Assembly: GCF_027594505.1 (NCBI RefSeq)
Contig: NZ_CP115149.1
Span: forward strand, 186,001-250,000
Length of the DNA: 64,000 nt
Direction of reading: 5' to 3'
Origin: Tepidiforma flava
Lineage (GTDB): Bacteria; Chloroflexota; Dehalococcoidia; Tepidiformales; Tepidiformaceae
Both the position numbers and the translations under genes were made by a program. Under the pieces are notes generated by a model. The model searched no databases and was not told the DNA's origin. It saw only the letters and a program-made list of their open reading frames with translations. Shown piece after piece: positions 50,364 to 64,000 of this stretch. Positions within the stretch are counted from its first letter, which is position 1. The number at the start of each line of letters is the position of its first letter.

Positions 50364-53300
50364 GATGCAGGGACCGGGGGCCGCACGGCCGGGGAGCAGC
50401 CGAAGATGACCGGTCGCGCTCCGCGGAGCATCGTCATCGTGACGGCGTACGACGCGGACGCGGCGGCGGTTGCAGCGGCGAAGACGGCGCTGCCGCAGGA
50501 CTTTCCGCCGGTGCTGGTGTTCGGCCCCGGGAGGCTGCCGCACAGCCGGAGCGCGTGCTGGCGGCGGCCCGGCAGGCGGGGGTGGTGGTCATCCGGCTGC
50601 TCGCCGGGCCGGAATCGCTCGGCGGGGTGTTCGCACCGCTGGTCGCCGCGTGCCGGGCTGCCCGGGCGGCGCTCATCGTCCGGCGGGCCTACCCGATGGA
50701 GCGAGAGAGCCTCGCGGAGTATTGCACGGTCGACGCAGCGGAAGCCGAACAGGCGCTCGCGTACTTCCTTCATGGCGGACCCGGGAACGCGGAGCAGGCG
50801 CTGCGCTTTCTCGCCGACCGGCACCTCGGCGGCGCGTTCGGGTGGCGGACGCCGGAGCCGATGCCGTGGGAAGGCTTCTACGTGCCGGGGCAGCCGCTGG
50901 CGGCGGGCAGGCCGGCGCTGGAGCTGGCGCCGTGGTGGCGGGATGGCCGGCCGGCGGTTGGGGTGCTGTTCTACCGCAACCTCGTGCAGATGGGCGAAAC
51001 GGCGCTGGCCGAAGCGCTGGCGGAGGCGCTCGACCGGCACGGCTGCAATGCCGTCCCGGTTTACGCGTACGGGCTGCGGGAGGATTCGAACGGCCGGGAC
51101 AATGCGGGGCCGTGCGGGCGCTGCTCAGCGGCGATGACGGCCGCCCGCTGGTGCAGGCGGTGATTTCGCTGATGCCGTTTTCGGCGTCCGTCCCGGGGCG
51201 GGAAGGGCGGGCCGAAGCCGCCCCGGGCGTGGCGGCGCTCGGCGTCCCGGTCATCCAGGGGCGATGAGCCAGGGTCAGCTGGCCGCGTGGCGGGAGAGCG
51301 CCACGGGGCTGAGCCCGCTCGATGTCGCGCTCTCGGCGGCGCTGCCGGAGCTGGACGGGCGGCTGATTTCGGCGCCGGCGGGCTTTCGCGAGCCGGCGGA
51401 GGAGAGCGGACCGGTCCGCATCGCCTGGGAGCCGGACCGGCTCGACCGGCTGGCAGGGCTCGCGGCGCGGTGGGCCCGGCTCGCGACGGTGCCGAACGAG
51501 GAGAAGCGGATCGCCATCCTCCTGAACAACCCGAACGGGCGCGAGTCGCGCATCGCTGCCGCGTTCGGCCTGGACGCGCTGGCCTCGGCGGTGCGGCTGC
51601 TGCGCGCCCGGCCGCTGCGGGGTTCGCTGTCCGCGACATCCCGGACGGGGGCGACGCGCTGGCCGACCTCCTCCTGCGGACGTGCCCGAACGACCCGGCG
51701 GCGGCGACGGCGGAGCAGCTGGCGACGGCCCCGGCGCGGGTATCTGCGGAACGGTACCTGGAGTGGTTCGCCGGGCTGCCGGGGCAGGTGCAGGAGGCGG
51801 TCACCGACCACTGGGGGCCTGCGCCGGGCCGGGTGTTCGTCGACGGCGGGGAGATCGTGGTGCCCGGCGTGGTGCTGGGCAATGTGTTCGTGGGGCCGCA
51901 GCCGCAGCGGGGCTTCGGACTCAACCGGGAGGCGATCCTGCACGCGCCGGACCTGCCGCCTTCGCACCAGTACCTTGCGGCGTATCTCTGGCTGCGGGAG
52001 GTGTTCGGTGCGGACGCCGTGGTCCAGGTCGGAAAGCACGGCAACCTGGAGTGGCTGCCAGGCAAGGGAACGGGGCTTTCGAGCGCGTGCTTCCCGGACG
52101 TCGCGCTGGCAGACCTGCCGCTCGTCTACCCGTTCATCATGAACAACCCGGGCGAGGGGACGCAGGCGAAGCGGCGGGCGGCCGCAGCGGTCGTCGACCA
52201 CCTCGTCCCGCCGATGGCGGAAGCCGGGAGTTACGGCGAGCTGGCGGAAACCCGCGCAGCGCTCGAGGCGCTGCGGGACGCGCTCGAGAACTGCGCCGAG
52301 CCCGGGAGGGTAGCCGCGCTGGCGGAGCGGGCGGCCGATGCGGTTCGGCGGGCGCGGCTCGAGCGGGACTTCGGGCTGGAGCCGGGGGCGGCGTGGGAGC
52401 CGGCCCGGCTGGCGCGCGATGGACTGCATCATCTCGAGGAGCTGGCGAACGGGCTCATCCCGGCGGGCCTGCACGTGCTCGGGGAAACGCCGCCGGGGAT
52501 GCGCTGGCGGACCTGCTGCTGGCGATCGACCGCGGCCACGGCGAGCGGTCGCTGGGCGCTGCCGTCGCGCGGCGGCTCGGCTGCGGATGGGATGGAGGCG
52601 GGCTGCCGGACCACGCGGCAGCCATCACGCGGGACGTCGTGGAGGCAGCGGTGCGGCAGGGACCTGCGGCAGCCCGGCGCGCGCTCGCGGCCCGCCTCGG
52701 CGGAGACGACCCGGAGGCAGCGCTTGCATTCGAGGAGCTGGCGGTGCGCGTGCTGGCGGCCATCCGGCGGGTGCCGGACGAAGTCGAGCACGTGGTGCGG
52801 GCGCTCGAGGGGCGTGCGGTCCCGCCGGGGCCGGCGGGGGCGCCGACCCGGGGGCAGTCGGATGCGCTGCCGACTGGGCGGAACTTCTACGGGCTGGACC
52901 CGCGGGCGCTGCCGAGCCGGCAGGCGTGGGAGACCGGGAAAGCGGTCGCGGAGGCGGTCATCGCGCGGCACCTCGAGGAGGAGGGCGCCTATCCCGAGTC
53001 CGTCGCCATCATCGCGTGGGGCACGGCGAACATTCGGACCCGCGGCGAGGACGTCGCGCAGGCGCTCCATTTCCTCGGCTTCGAGCCGGTGTGGGACGAG
53101 CGGTCGGGACGGGTAACGGGGTTCGCGCGGTGCCGCTGGACCGGCTCGGACGGCCGCGGGTCGACGTGGTGGTGCGGGCGAGCGGGTTCTTCCGGGACAG
53201 CTTCGCGGCAGCGATCGGGCTGGTCGACGAGGCGGTTTGCCGCGCGGCTGCGCTGGACGAGCCGCCGGAGCACAACTTCGTCCGCAAGCACGTGCTGGCG

Positions 53301-54087
53301 GATGTACATGCCGGGGTGGGCATGGAGGAGGCGCTGGCGAGGGTGTTCGCGCCGCGGCCCGGCGCCTACGTCGACGGGGTCGCGCAGGCTGTCGAGGCGG
53401 GCTGCTGGGAGACGAGGCGGGACCTGGCGGAGATCTATGCGCGGTGGGTCGACCACGCCTACACGCGGGACCGGTACGGCGTGCCGGCGCGGGACGCGCT
53501 CATTCGGCGGGCGGCGGAGCTGAGCGTGGTGCTGAAGACGCGGGACAACGAGGAACACGACGTCTTCGACACCGACGACTACTTCCGGGATTTCGGGGGA
53601 TGGTCGCGCTGGCGCAGGAGCTCGGGGGCGGGCGGGCGAAGGCGTGGGTCGGCGACAGCACACGGCCGTGGCAGCCGGGGGTGCGCAGCGCCGAGGAAGA
53701 GGCGCGGCGGACGTTCCGGCGGCGCGTCGTGAACCCGAAGTGGCTCGAAGGGATGGAGCGGCACGGATACCAGGGAGGTTCGGAGATGCTCAAGACGGTG
53801 GACTATGCGTTCGGGTTCGATGCCACGGCGAACGTGCTGGAGGACTGGATGTACGAGCGGCTGGCGCAGGAGTACGTCCTCGACGCTGCCCGGCGGGAGT
53901 TTCTCGAGCGGCACAATCCGTGGGCGCTGCGGGACATGGCGGCCCGCCTGCTGGAGGCGGCGCGCCGGGGATGTGGGAAGCGCCGCCTGGCGACGTGATC
54001 GCGCGGCTGGAGGCGGTCCTGCTGGAGGCGGAGGGCGCGATCGAAGACCGCGGTGCGGCTGTGCCAGCCGAGGGGGCGGCGCGGTGA
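50364..54087 (+). CDS. cobN: Cobaltochelatase CobN-type subunit, stand-alone (many frame jumps)
   Basis: Large porphyrin/corrin-binding subunit of an aerobic chelatase, about 1,240 residues. CobN/BchH signatures across frames: [120 protein letters not shown] and [22 protein letters not shown] 50364 has AGGAGGAGG eight bases upstream and joins the frame if one G is missing from the run at 50375-50379; otherwise the start is ATG 50406, overlapping a 14-codon open frame. At least eight further jumps occur. Metal assigned from the riboswitch and cob context; magnesium chelation is unlikely without chlorophyll genes. Confidence 0.88.
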
Positions 54088-56073
54088 GCGGCCCGGTCTT
54101 CCCGTTCACGGCCATCGTGGGGCAGGACGAGGTGAAGCTCGGGCTGCTGCTCACGGTCATCGACCCGGGCATCGGCGGCATCCTCATCCGCGGGGAAAGG
54201 GGACGGGGAAGTCGACCGCCGTGCGCGCGCTGGCCGCGCTCTTGCCGCCAGTCGAAGCGACGGACGGGTGTCCGTTTGCCTGCGCCCCCGCGGAGCAGGC
54301 GGAGTGCCCGGGCGAGCACACGGCCGGCGCTGGCGCCGTTTCGCGGCCGCCGAGGCTGGTCACGCTCCCGGTGGGCGCCTCGGAGGAGCGGCTCATCGGG
54401 TCGCTCGACATCGAGGCGGCGCTGAGCCGGGGCGAGCGGAAGGTCGAGCCGGGGCTGCTCGCGGCGGCGCACCAGGGATTCTTTATGTCGATGAAGTGAA
54501 TCTGCTGGCAGACCACCTCGTGGATGCGCTGCTGGATGCGGCGGCGATGGGCCGGAACTACATCGAACGGGACGGCGTGTCGGTGAGCCACCCGGCGCGG
54601 TTCGTGCTCGTGGGGACGATGAATCCTGAGGAAGGCGAGCTGCGGCCGCAGCTGCTGGACCGGTTCGGGCTGATGGCCGAGGCGGAGAGTGCGCTGGCCC
54701 CGCCAGAGCGGGCAGAGGTGGTGCGGCGCCGGATCGCCTTCGAGCTGGACCCGGCAGGCTTCGCGGCCCGCTGGCAGCAGGCGGAGGATGAGCTCGCGCA
54801 CCGATTGCGCGGGGCCCGGGCCGGGCTGGCGCGGGTCGAGGTGCCGGAGGCGGTTCTCGAGGCGATTACGGGGATTTGCGCGGCGTGCGAAGCGGACGGC
54901 CTCCGGGCCGACCTCGCGCTGTACCGCGCAGCGCGGGCGCACGCCGCCTGGGCAGGGCGCGGCCGGGTGACGCTCGATGACGTGCGGGCGACGGCGCCGC
55001 TCGTGCTGGCGCACCGCCGCCGGCGGCTGCCGTTCGAGCAGCCCGGCCTCGACCGGGATCAGCTCGAACGGGCGCTGCGGGAATTCGAGCAGGGCGACGA
55101 CCCGGGCGACGAGCGCGGCGGGGAGCCCGGCGGCGAGCCCGCTGACCTGCCGCCGGGGCCTGGCGGGCCGCCTGGCGAATCGAATGGCGCGGGGGATCCG
55201 CGGGTGACCGGCGGCAGCCGGACCGGGGGCCGGGCGAGGCCGGGGAGCGGCCTGCGGGGATCGGCGAGGCCCTTGCCCTGCGGCCGCCGCCTCTGCCGCG
55301 GAGACAGCTGCAGGCGCAGCGGACGGCCGGGCGGCGGCGGCGCGGCGCGGAGGGTATGCGCGGCCGCCACGCTGGAGCGAGGGGTACGAAGCGGGGCGCG
55401 ATATCGACGCCGCGGCGACGATCCGGGCGGCGGCGCTGGAGGGCTGCCCGCGGCTGCCGGTGGCACGCCGCTACTGGCGCGCAAAGCGGCGTCGCGCGGA
55501 GGCGCCGGCGCTCATCCTGCTGATCGTCGACGCCAGCGGCTCTATGGGCGCCCGGAAGCGGATGGAAGCAGCGAAGGGAGCGGTATTCGGGCTCCTGCAG
55601 GACGCCTACCTCCGGCGGGACCGGGTGGCTTTTGTGGCGTTCGATGGGCGCGGCGCGCGGCTGCTGCTGGCGCCGACGCGGAGCGTGGACCACGCCCAGC
55701 GGGCCTGGCGGAGTTCGGGACGGGCGGCCGAACGCCGCTCTGGGCAGGGCTGGAGGAGGCTGCCCGGCTCGTCGTCCGGGTGCGGCGGAAGGAGCCGGAG
55801 GTGCCGGTGCTGGCAGTCGTGGTGACGGACGGCCGCGCGAACGCGGGGACAGGCGGGCTGGACCCGGTGGCTGCAGCGATGACGCGGGCGGCCGCGCTGC
55901 GGGAACTGGGGGTAGACGGCATGGTCCTGGATACGGAGCAGGGGGCGGTCAGGCTGGGGGTCGCTCGGCGCCTGGCCGGGGCGCTGGGCGGCAGCCACGT
56001 CGCCCTCGACGACCTGGAGCCGGCGGCGATCTGGTCTGCTGTCCGGGCGCGGCGCGCGGAGGCGGCCGGATGA
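54084..56073 (+). CDS. ChlI-ChlD fusion: AAA+ and VWA chelatase subunit (frame jumps)
   Basis: Motor subunit that drives metal insertion by CobN. The N-terminal ~340 residues are the AAA+ ChlI part: [16 protein letters not shown], Walker [18 protein letters not shown] (one base near 54200), then [19 protein letters not shown] (Walker B) and [19 protein letters not shown] Pro/Gly/Asp-rich linker leads to a VWA domain with the MIDAS motif [20 protein letters not shown] and [14 protein letters not shown]. Jumps lie near 54478, in the linker (55230-55460) and near 55725. About 663 residues. In many bacteria such BchI/D-like proteins replace CobST. It overlaps both cobN genes by four bases. Confidence 0.88.
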
Positions 56074-59000
56074 GCGGGGCCGATGCCTGCGCGGGCGGCT
56101 GCGGGAGCGCGGGCTGCGGGGAGGCGGCTGTGCCGCGCCGCCGCGGCCAGCGGAATATCGTGACCCGGGCCGACGGGCGGCTGGTGAACGTCAACCGGCA
56201 GCTGGGGCAGCTGTTCGTGTGCGCCCACGGGTGCTGCTGCGGCCGCGAATCGGAGGGAAGCCGCCGGGATTCTTCGATCGGTATCACGCGGAATGGGAGC
56301 GGCGGAAGCTGCGCAACAAGGTGCACCTGAACATGGGCGGCTGCCTCGGGCCGTGCCCGCTGGCGAACGTGTGCATGCTGCTGTTCGACGGCGTGACGGT
56401 GTTCTTCCACTCGATGAACTCGGAGCGGCTGGTGACGGCGCTGTTCGACTACATCGAGTCGCTGGTTGCGGCGGGACGGTATCTGCCGCCGGAGGGCGAG
56501 CTGGGTGCGCTGGCGTTTTCGGCGATGGCGAACGATGGCCGTGGCCGGGCAGCCGAAGCGCGGGAGAGCGCGCCGGACGGCGGCGCGGCGGAAGAGCAGC
56601 GGGGCATCCTCGTGCTTTCGCACTCCGACACGGACGTGCTGTGCTTCGCGGCCGCAGCGCGGGAGCTGGGTGAGCGCTTCGTGCCGGTCACGGTCCGGAA
56701 CATCTCGGGGCTGCGGGACGCAGAGGACGCGGCGGCGCTGTTCGAGCAGCTGGTCCCGCGGGCGGCGGTCACGGTGGCAATCGTGCACGGGGGACGAAGG
56801 TCGGTGCCGGCCATCGAGCGGCTGGCGGAGCTGAGCGAGGAGCACGGGGGCTGGCTCGTGGCGGTCCCGGGGACGGAGGAGCTGGACGAGGGGCTGATCG
56901 GGCTTTCGACGGCGGGCGCGGGGATGGCGCTGGCGGTGCGCGCCTACCTGCAGGAGGGCGGCATCGAGAACTATCGCGAATGCCTGAAGATGCTCGGCGA
57001 CCACCTGCTGAGTCTCGGGGTAGGGTACCGCGACCCGGTTGCGCAGCCGCGGACGGGCTTCTACCACCCGCGGTTCGCGAACCGTGAGGCCTGGCTCGCG
57101 GCGCGAACACCCGGGACGCCGGCAATCGGGCTGCTGTTCTACCGGTCGTTCTTCCTCTCGGGGGACACCGCCTTCGTGGATGCGCTCGTGGAGGCGGGCG
57201 AGGCGCTCGGGGCCGACGTGCTCCCGGTCTTCGGCTATTCGCTGAAAGACGACCCAGACCCATCGGGCAGGACGGCGGTGCTCCGGGCGCTCTGCGGAGA
57301 CGACGGCCGCCCGCTGGTCGACGCCGTCGTGAATACGATGTCTTTTGCCCTGGGAGCGCGGGGAGGGAGCCGGGCGAGGGGGATTGGCAGGTGGCAGTGC
57401 TCGAGGAGCTCGGGCTGCCGCAGGTCCAGGGTATCGCCATTTCGACGTCGGTAGCGCAGTGGGAGCAGTCGGCCACCGGTGCGGGGCCGCTCGATGTGGC
57501 GATGTCGGTCGCGATCCCGGAACTCGACGGCCGGGTCATCGGGGTGCCGGCATCGTTCAAAGAGCGGGACGGGGCGGGGACGGTGCGGCGGGTGCTGCCC
57601 GCGGACCGCGCAGCGCGGCTGATGGGGCTGGCTGCCCGGCTGGCGATGCTGCGCCGGAAGCCGAATGCGGAGAAGCGCGTCGCGATCATCCTGACGAACC
57701 ACCATGCGAAGGCATCGCGGATTGCGAACGCGGTGGGGCTGGACTCTCCGGAGAGCGTGGTGCGGCTGCTGCGCCGGCTCGCAGAAGCGGGGTACACGGT
57801 GGGGCCGATCCCGGCGGACGGCGAGGTGCTGATGCGGGAGCTGACGGCGCGCGGCCACTACGAAGAGGAGACGCTGACGGAGGCGATGCTGGATGGGGCA
57901 GCGGCGCGGGTGCCGGCGGAGCGGTACCGCGAGTGGTTCGGGGAGCTGCCGGCGCACCGGCAGGCCGAGATGGCCACGCGGTGGGCGCGCCGCCGGGGAG
58001 GCATTACCTCGACGCGCGAGGCAACCTCGTCGTGGCCGGGCTGGTGCTGGGAAACGTCTTCGTGGCGGTGCAGCCCCCGCGCGGCTACTCGATGGACCGG
58101 ACGGCGATCATGCATCAGCCGGACCTGCCGCCGCCTCACCCCTATTTCGCGCTCTACCGGTGGCTGCGGGAGCCTGCGGAGCGCGGCGGTTTCGGCGCCG
58201 ACGCCATCATCCAGGTGGGGAAGCACGGGTCGGCCGAGTGGCTGCCCGGGAAGGGCGTCGGCCTGGGCTCGGACTGCTACCCGGACCTGTTCGTGGGCGA
58301 CCTGCCGGTGGTGTACCCGTTCATCATCGACGGGCCAGGCGAGGGAGCGGCGGCCAAGCGGCGGACGCACGCTGTCATCGTCGACCACCTGCCGCCGCCA
58401 ATCACGAACGCAGAGCTGTACGGCGAGCTGGCGGAGCTGGACCGGCTCGTGGACGAATACTACCTGCTCGAACGGACGGACCCGGGGCGGCTGCCGTACC
58501 TGCAGCGCCAGATTTGGGACGTCATCCGGCAGGCGGGACTGGCCGATGAGCTGGACCGGCTGCTGCAGGACGGGGGCGACGGGCATGTGCATGAGTGGGA
58601 CCCGCGGGAGCACGAGGACGGGGTGCCGTACGCGCTTTCGGACCTGAGCGGGGAGGGGTTCGCGCACCTGGTCGAAGCGATTCACACGTACACGCACGAG
58701 CTGGGGGCGGCGCCGATCCGGGCGGGCCTCCATGTGCTGGGCGAACTCCCGCGAGGCGACGAGCTGGTCGACTTCACGGCCGCGATGCTCCGCGTGCCGA
58801 ATGGCGACGTTCCGCCCTGGCGGAGGCGGTGGCGGCCTGGTGCGGTATCCCGGGGACGTGCTGGCGCTGCCGGCGGGGCAGCGCCTGGAAGGCGCCACCG
58901 GCGGACTGCCGGGGACGTTCCCCGGACGGCGGGCGAGCTGCAGGAGCGGCTGGGCGAGCTGGGACGGGCGGCGCTGCGGGCCGTGGTCCTCGAGGCAAGG

Positions 59001-60419
59001 GCGCCGGCGGAGGCCGCCGAGGAGGCGGGGCCGTGTCGCGGCGAACGGGGGCCGCTGGTCGCGGTGCTCGGCTTCGTGCGGGAGCGGCTGCTGCCGGCGC
59101 TGGAACGGACGGACGATGAGCTCGGGCACGTGCTCGATGCGCTCGGGGGACGCTACGTTCCGCCGGGGCCGGCCGGGGCGCTGACGCGGGGGATGGCGCA
59201 CGCGCTGCCGACAGGGCGGAACTTCTACGCGGTGGACCCGCGGGGCATCCCGAGCCGGGTGGCCTGGGAGGTTGGGCAGGAACTGGCGGCGGCGACGGTG
59301 GACCGCTACCGGCGGGAGAGCGGGGAGCTGCCCCGTTCGATTGGGATTTCGATGTGGGGCACGACGGCGATGCGCAACGGCGGCGAGGACGTTGCGCTGG
59401 TGTTGGCGCTCATCGGGGTTGAACCGACGTGGCAGCGGGAGAGCCGGCGAGTCACGGGGTTTCGGGTGCGTTCGATCGAGGAGCTGGGACGGCCGCGCGT
59501 GGACGTCGTATGCCGGGTTTCGGGCTTCTTCCGGGACGCGTTCCCCGGGGTCATCGAGTTGATGGGCGAGGCGTTCGATGCGGTAGCGAACCTGGATGAG
59601 CCGCTGGAGGTGAACCCTGTCCGAGCGCACCGGCTGGCGCGGGCGGCGGCGCTCCGGGATTCGGGCCTGAGCGAGGCGGAGGCGTGGCAGCGGGCCGGGG
59701 TGCGGGTGTTCGGGAGCGCGCCGGGGGTGTACGGGGCGGGCGTGCTGCAGCTGCTGGATGAGGCGGCGTGGGAGGACTCGGCGGAGATCGCGGAGACGTT
59801 CATGGCGTGGGGCGGGCACGCGTATGCGCCGGGGATGTACGGGGTGCCGCTCGGCGACGAGCTGCGGGACCGGCTCCGGCTGGTCGACGCGGCCGTGCAG
59901 AACCAGGACAACCGGGAGCACGACATCCTCGATGCGGACGACTATTTCCAGTTCCAGGGCGGGATGGCAACAGCGGTCCGGCTGCTGCGCGGGCGCGGGC
60001 CGCGGCTGTACTTCGGGGACAGTTCGGACCCGAGGCGGCCGAGGGTTCGCCAGACGGAGGATGAGCTGGACCGGGTGATGCGGTCGCGGGTGCTGAATCC
60101 GAAGTGGATTGCGGCGATGCAGGAGCACGGCTACCGGGCCGGGACGGAGTTCGCGGCGACGGTGGACTACCTGTTCGGCTGGGCAGCCACGGCCGGCATC
60201 GTGAAGGACTGGCAGTTCGAGCGGGCGGCGGAGCGGTACGTGCTCGATGCGGAGATGCAGCGGTTTCTCGGGCGGCACAACCCGTGGGCGCTGCGGGATA
60301 TGGCCCGCCGGCTCATGGAGGCGGTTCGCCGCGGGCTGTGGCGGGCGCCGGAGGGGATGGAGGCGCGCCTCGAGGCGGCGCTGCTGGAAGCGGAGGGGGC
60401 TATCGAAGACCGGATGTGA
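56070..60419 (+). CDS. cobN: Ferredoxin-like domain fused to cobaltochelatase CobN (frame jumps)
   Basis: About 1,450 residues. Residues 1-150 form a Cys-rich, [2Fe-2S] ferredoxin-like domain: [36 protein letters not shown] (block [19 protein letters not shown]) and [13 protein letters not shown]. The frame then runs without a stop into Cob[35 protein letters not shown]-like [90 protein letters not shown]. Jumps lie near 56240, 57365, 58000 and 58820-58930, none at the domain junction (about 56530-56600). It is a paralogue of the cobN at 50.4 kb, both with the EAEGAIEDR end. The cluster role is inferred. Confidence 0.87.
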
Positions 60420-60474
60420 TCGCGGCGCGGCGCCGCGGGCGCAGGAATCACGACGTGATGAAAGGAGCTATGGA

Positions 60475-60693
60475 ATGTCGGTTTCATCTTCAGCTGCTGC
60501 AGGGAGGGCGCAGGGCCGCGCGGCCAGGCTGCCGGGCCGCAGCGTCGTGGCCGCAGGGTCGGCGCTGGCGCTGGCCGTGGTCCTGCTGTACCTCGCGGGA
60601 TTCGAGCAGGGGGCCGTTGCGCTGTTCGACGGGACGACGGTGCACGAGTTCGTGCACGATGCGCGGCACGCGCTGGGATTCCCATGTCACTGA
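60475..60693 (+). CDS. cbtB: CbtB cobalt transporter subunit
   Basis: Intact 72-residue protein with one membrane helix (SALALAVVLLYLAGFEQGAV) and a His-rich C-terminus HEFVHDARHALGFPCH, the family's presumed metal-binding motif. It pairs with CbtA in cobalt uptake. AAGGAG lies seven bases before ATG 60475. Found 55 bases after the ferredoxin-CobN gene, so probably in the same unit. Confidence 0.9.
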   Translation: MSVSSSAAAGRAQGRAARLPGRSVVAAGSALALAVVLLYLAGFEQGAVALFDGTTVHEFVHDARHALGFPCH

Positions 60694-60717
60694 CCCAGGC
60701 ACGGCGGCAGGGATTCG

Positions 60718-61462
60718 ATGGGGAGGCGCGCTGCGCGCCGCGACATTGGCGGCGATACGCTCGACGTCCTCCTGCGGGGGTTGCTCGCGGGGATTGCGGC
60801 GGGGGTCGTGGCGGCGCTGGTCGCCTGGTGGGCGGTGGAGCCGAGCCTAGAGGAGGCGATCGCGCTGGAGGACGCCGCCGCGGAGGCGGCGCCGGGCCAC
60901 AGCCACGCGGAGCCGCCGGTTTCGCGCGGCGTGCAGCGCACGGCGGGCCTCGCGGCGGGGACCCTTGCGGTGGCGGTTGCAGGCGGGCTGCTGGCGGCGC
61001 TGGCGGGCCTGGGCGCCGCGAGGCTGGGGGCGGCAGGCACGCCGCTGCGGGGCGCAGCCGTCGCCGCGCTGGCGGGAGGGTACGCCATGGGGCTGGTGCC
61101 GGGCCTGGCGTACCCGTCGAACCCGCCGGGCATCGGGAGCCCGGAGACATCCGGCGAGCGGACGGTGGTGTACCTTGCGGTCACTGGCCTGGGGCTGCTG
61201 GCGGCGCTGGGTGCGGCGGCGGCGTGGCGGGCGGCTACACGGTGGGGACGGGGCCGTTCGGCAGTTGCGGCGGGGCAGCCCGGCCGCCGGCGTGGTCGCG
61301 GCGGTTGCCCTCGCAGGCTCCGTCGCTATCCCCGAGGGCTACCCGGCGGACCTCCTCTGGGAGTTTCGGCGGGGGTCGCTGCTGGTGCAGGCAGCGCTGT
61401 GGGGTTCGCTGGCTGCGGGGTTTGCGCTGTCGGGCGGCCGGGAGGCGGAGCGCGCGGGGTAG
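60718..61462 (+). CDS. cbtA: CbtA cobalt transporter subunit (one frame jump)
   Basis: Membrane protein of about 247 residues with five or six likely helices: DVLLRGLLAGIAAGVVAALVAW opens (CbtA-type), then EAAPGHSHAEPP with His residues, YAMGLVPGLAYPSNPPG (a conserved loop) and SVAIPEGYPADLLWEFR near the end. One base missing near 61250. Start ATG 60718 is preferred; ATG 60684 overlaps cbtB and would need another jump. With CbtB it supplies cobalt for the chelatase; usually such genes are B12-regulated. Confidence 0.85.
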
Positions 61463-61500
61463 GCGCGCCGGTGCGGTGCGCGGTGTACGGGGAAACACGG

Positions 61501-61529
61501 CGGCCCGGGCAGGTTGCCCGGGCCGTTTT
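61501..61529 (+). terminator. Rho-independent terminator after cbtA
   Basis: CGGCCCGGGCA and TGCCCGGGCCG form a perfect 11-bp stem around GGT, followed by TTTT. It ends the cobalamin island just before the convergent RNA genes. Confidence 0.88.
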
Positions 61530-61547
61530 CGTGGTGTGCTGGGGATT

Positions 61548-61621
<74 letters not shown>

Positions 61622-61711
61622 ATGTCGAGGCGGCCGGCGAGCCGGTGCACCTCGAGGACTGAAGAGCGAAGACCTGCGGACGGGCGATTCATGCGCGACG
61701 AGTCTTGTTGG

Positions 61712-64000
<2,289 letters not shown>

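Noticed and set aside
50364-60419. Magnesium chelatase for bacteriochlorophyll (BchH/I/D)
   Set aside because: The subunits are related, but the B12 riboswitch, cob genes and cbtAB point to cobalt, and no chlorophyll genes are present in the window.
61622-61711. A 5S rRNA gene next to the 23S 3' end
   Set aside because: The 90 bases are too short and show no 5S-like ends or conserved loops.

Overview
This is a very GC-rich bacterial chromosome segment, read as a Chloroflexota-like organism (Tepidiforma-type; low-to-moderate confidence, inferred only from gene content and GC). It is tightly packed: about 59 protein genes, many in ATGA/GTGA-overlapping operons, plus rnpB, an initiator tRNA, most of a 23S rRNA gene and two cobalamin riboswitches. 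I see no mobile element, phage or CRISPR array. More than half of the protein genes are broken by single-base frame jumps, nearly all at runs of three to six G or C. The codons on either side still spell one conserved protein, so I read these as assembly indels and annotate each gene across its full span.

Layout. 1-5.7 kb: a TesB-like thioesterase, RNHCP protein, acetyltransferase and MoxR-like ATPase operon with a strong promoter, then mobA divergent from yqeC, a hypothetical protein and an ACT-GAF protein. 5.7-11.7 kb: M20 peptidase, tyrosine phosphatase, PAS protein, SDR dehydrogenase, DAHP synthase, a thioredoxin-TPR protein and rnpB. 11.7-20.7 kb: hotdog thioesterase, CaiB-type CoA-transferase, a FlgM-like protein, an ABC-2 exporter, acyl-CoA dehydrogenase, DNA polymerase I, dienelactone hydrolase and a DUF6295 protein. 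20.7-30.4 kb: one minus-strand nitrogen module, ureABCFGD followed by urtABCDE, with a shared 11-bp-phased repeat in front of ureA and urtA. 30.5-40.2 kb: acyl-CoA dehydrogenase, nitroreductase, a three-subunit molybdenum hydroxylase with a MoaD-like protein, a DUF2207 membrane protein, VOC protein, GDPD and an MBL hydrolase.

40.3-61.5 kb is a cobalamin island on the plus strand. The first riboswitch precedes btuCFD uptake genes and cobO, cobT, cobS, cbiB, cobC, cobQ and cobU (adenosylation, lower-ligand activation, amidation, aminopropanol arm). The second precedes cobN, a ChlI-ChlD fusion, and a second cobN fused to an N-terminal ferredoxin-like domain; cbtB and cbtA follow. Together they supply cobalt entry, insertion into the corrin, late assembly and B12 salvage. 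The early ring-methylation genes are not in this window. The window ends with a terminator, tRNA-fMet and 23S rRNA; no 5S gene lies beside the 23S 3' end.
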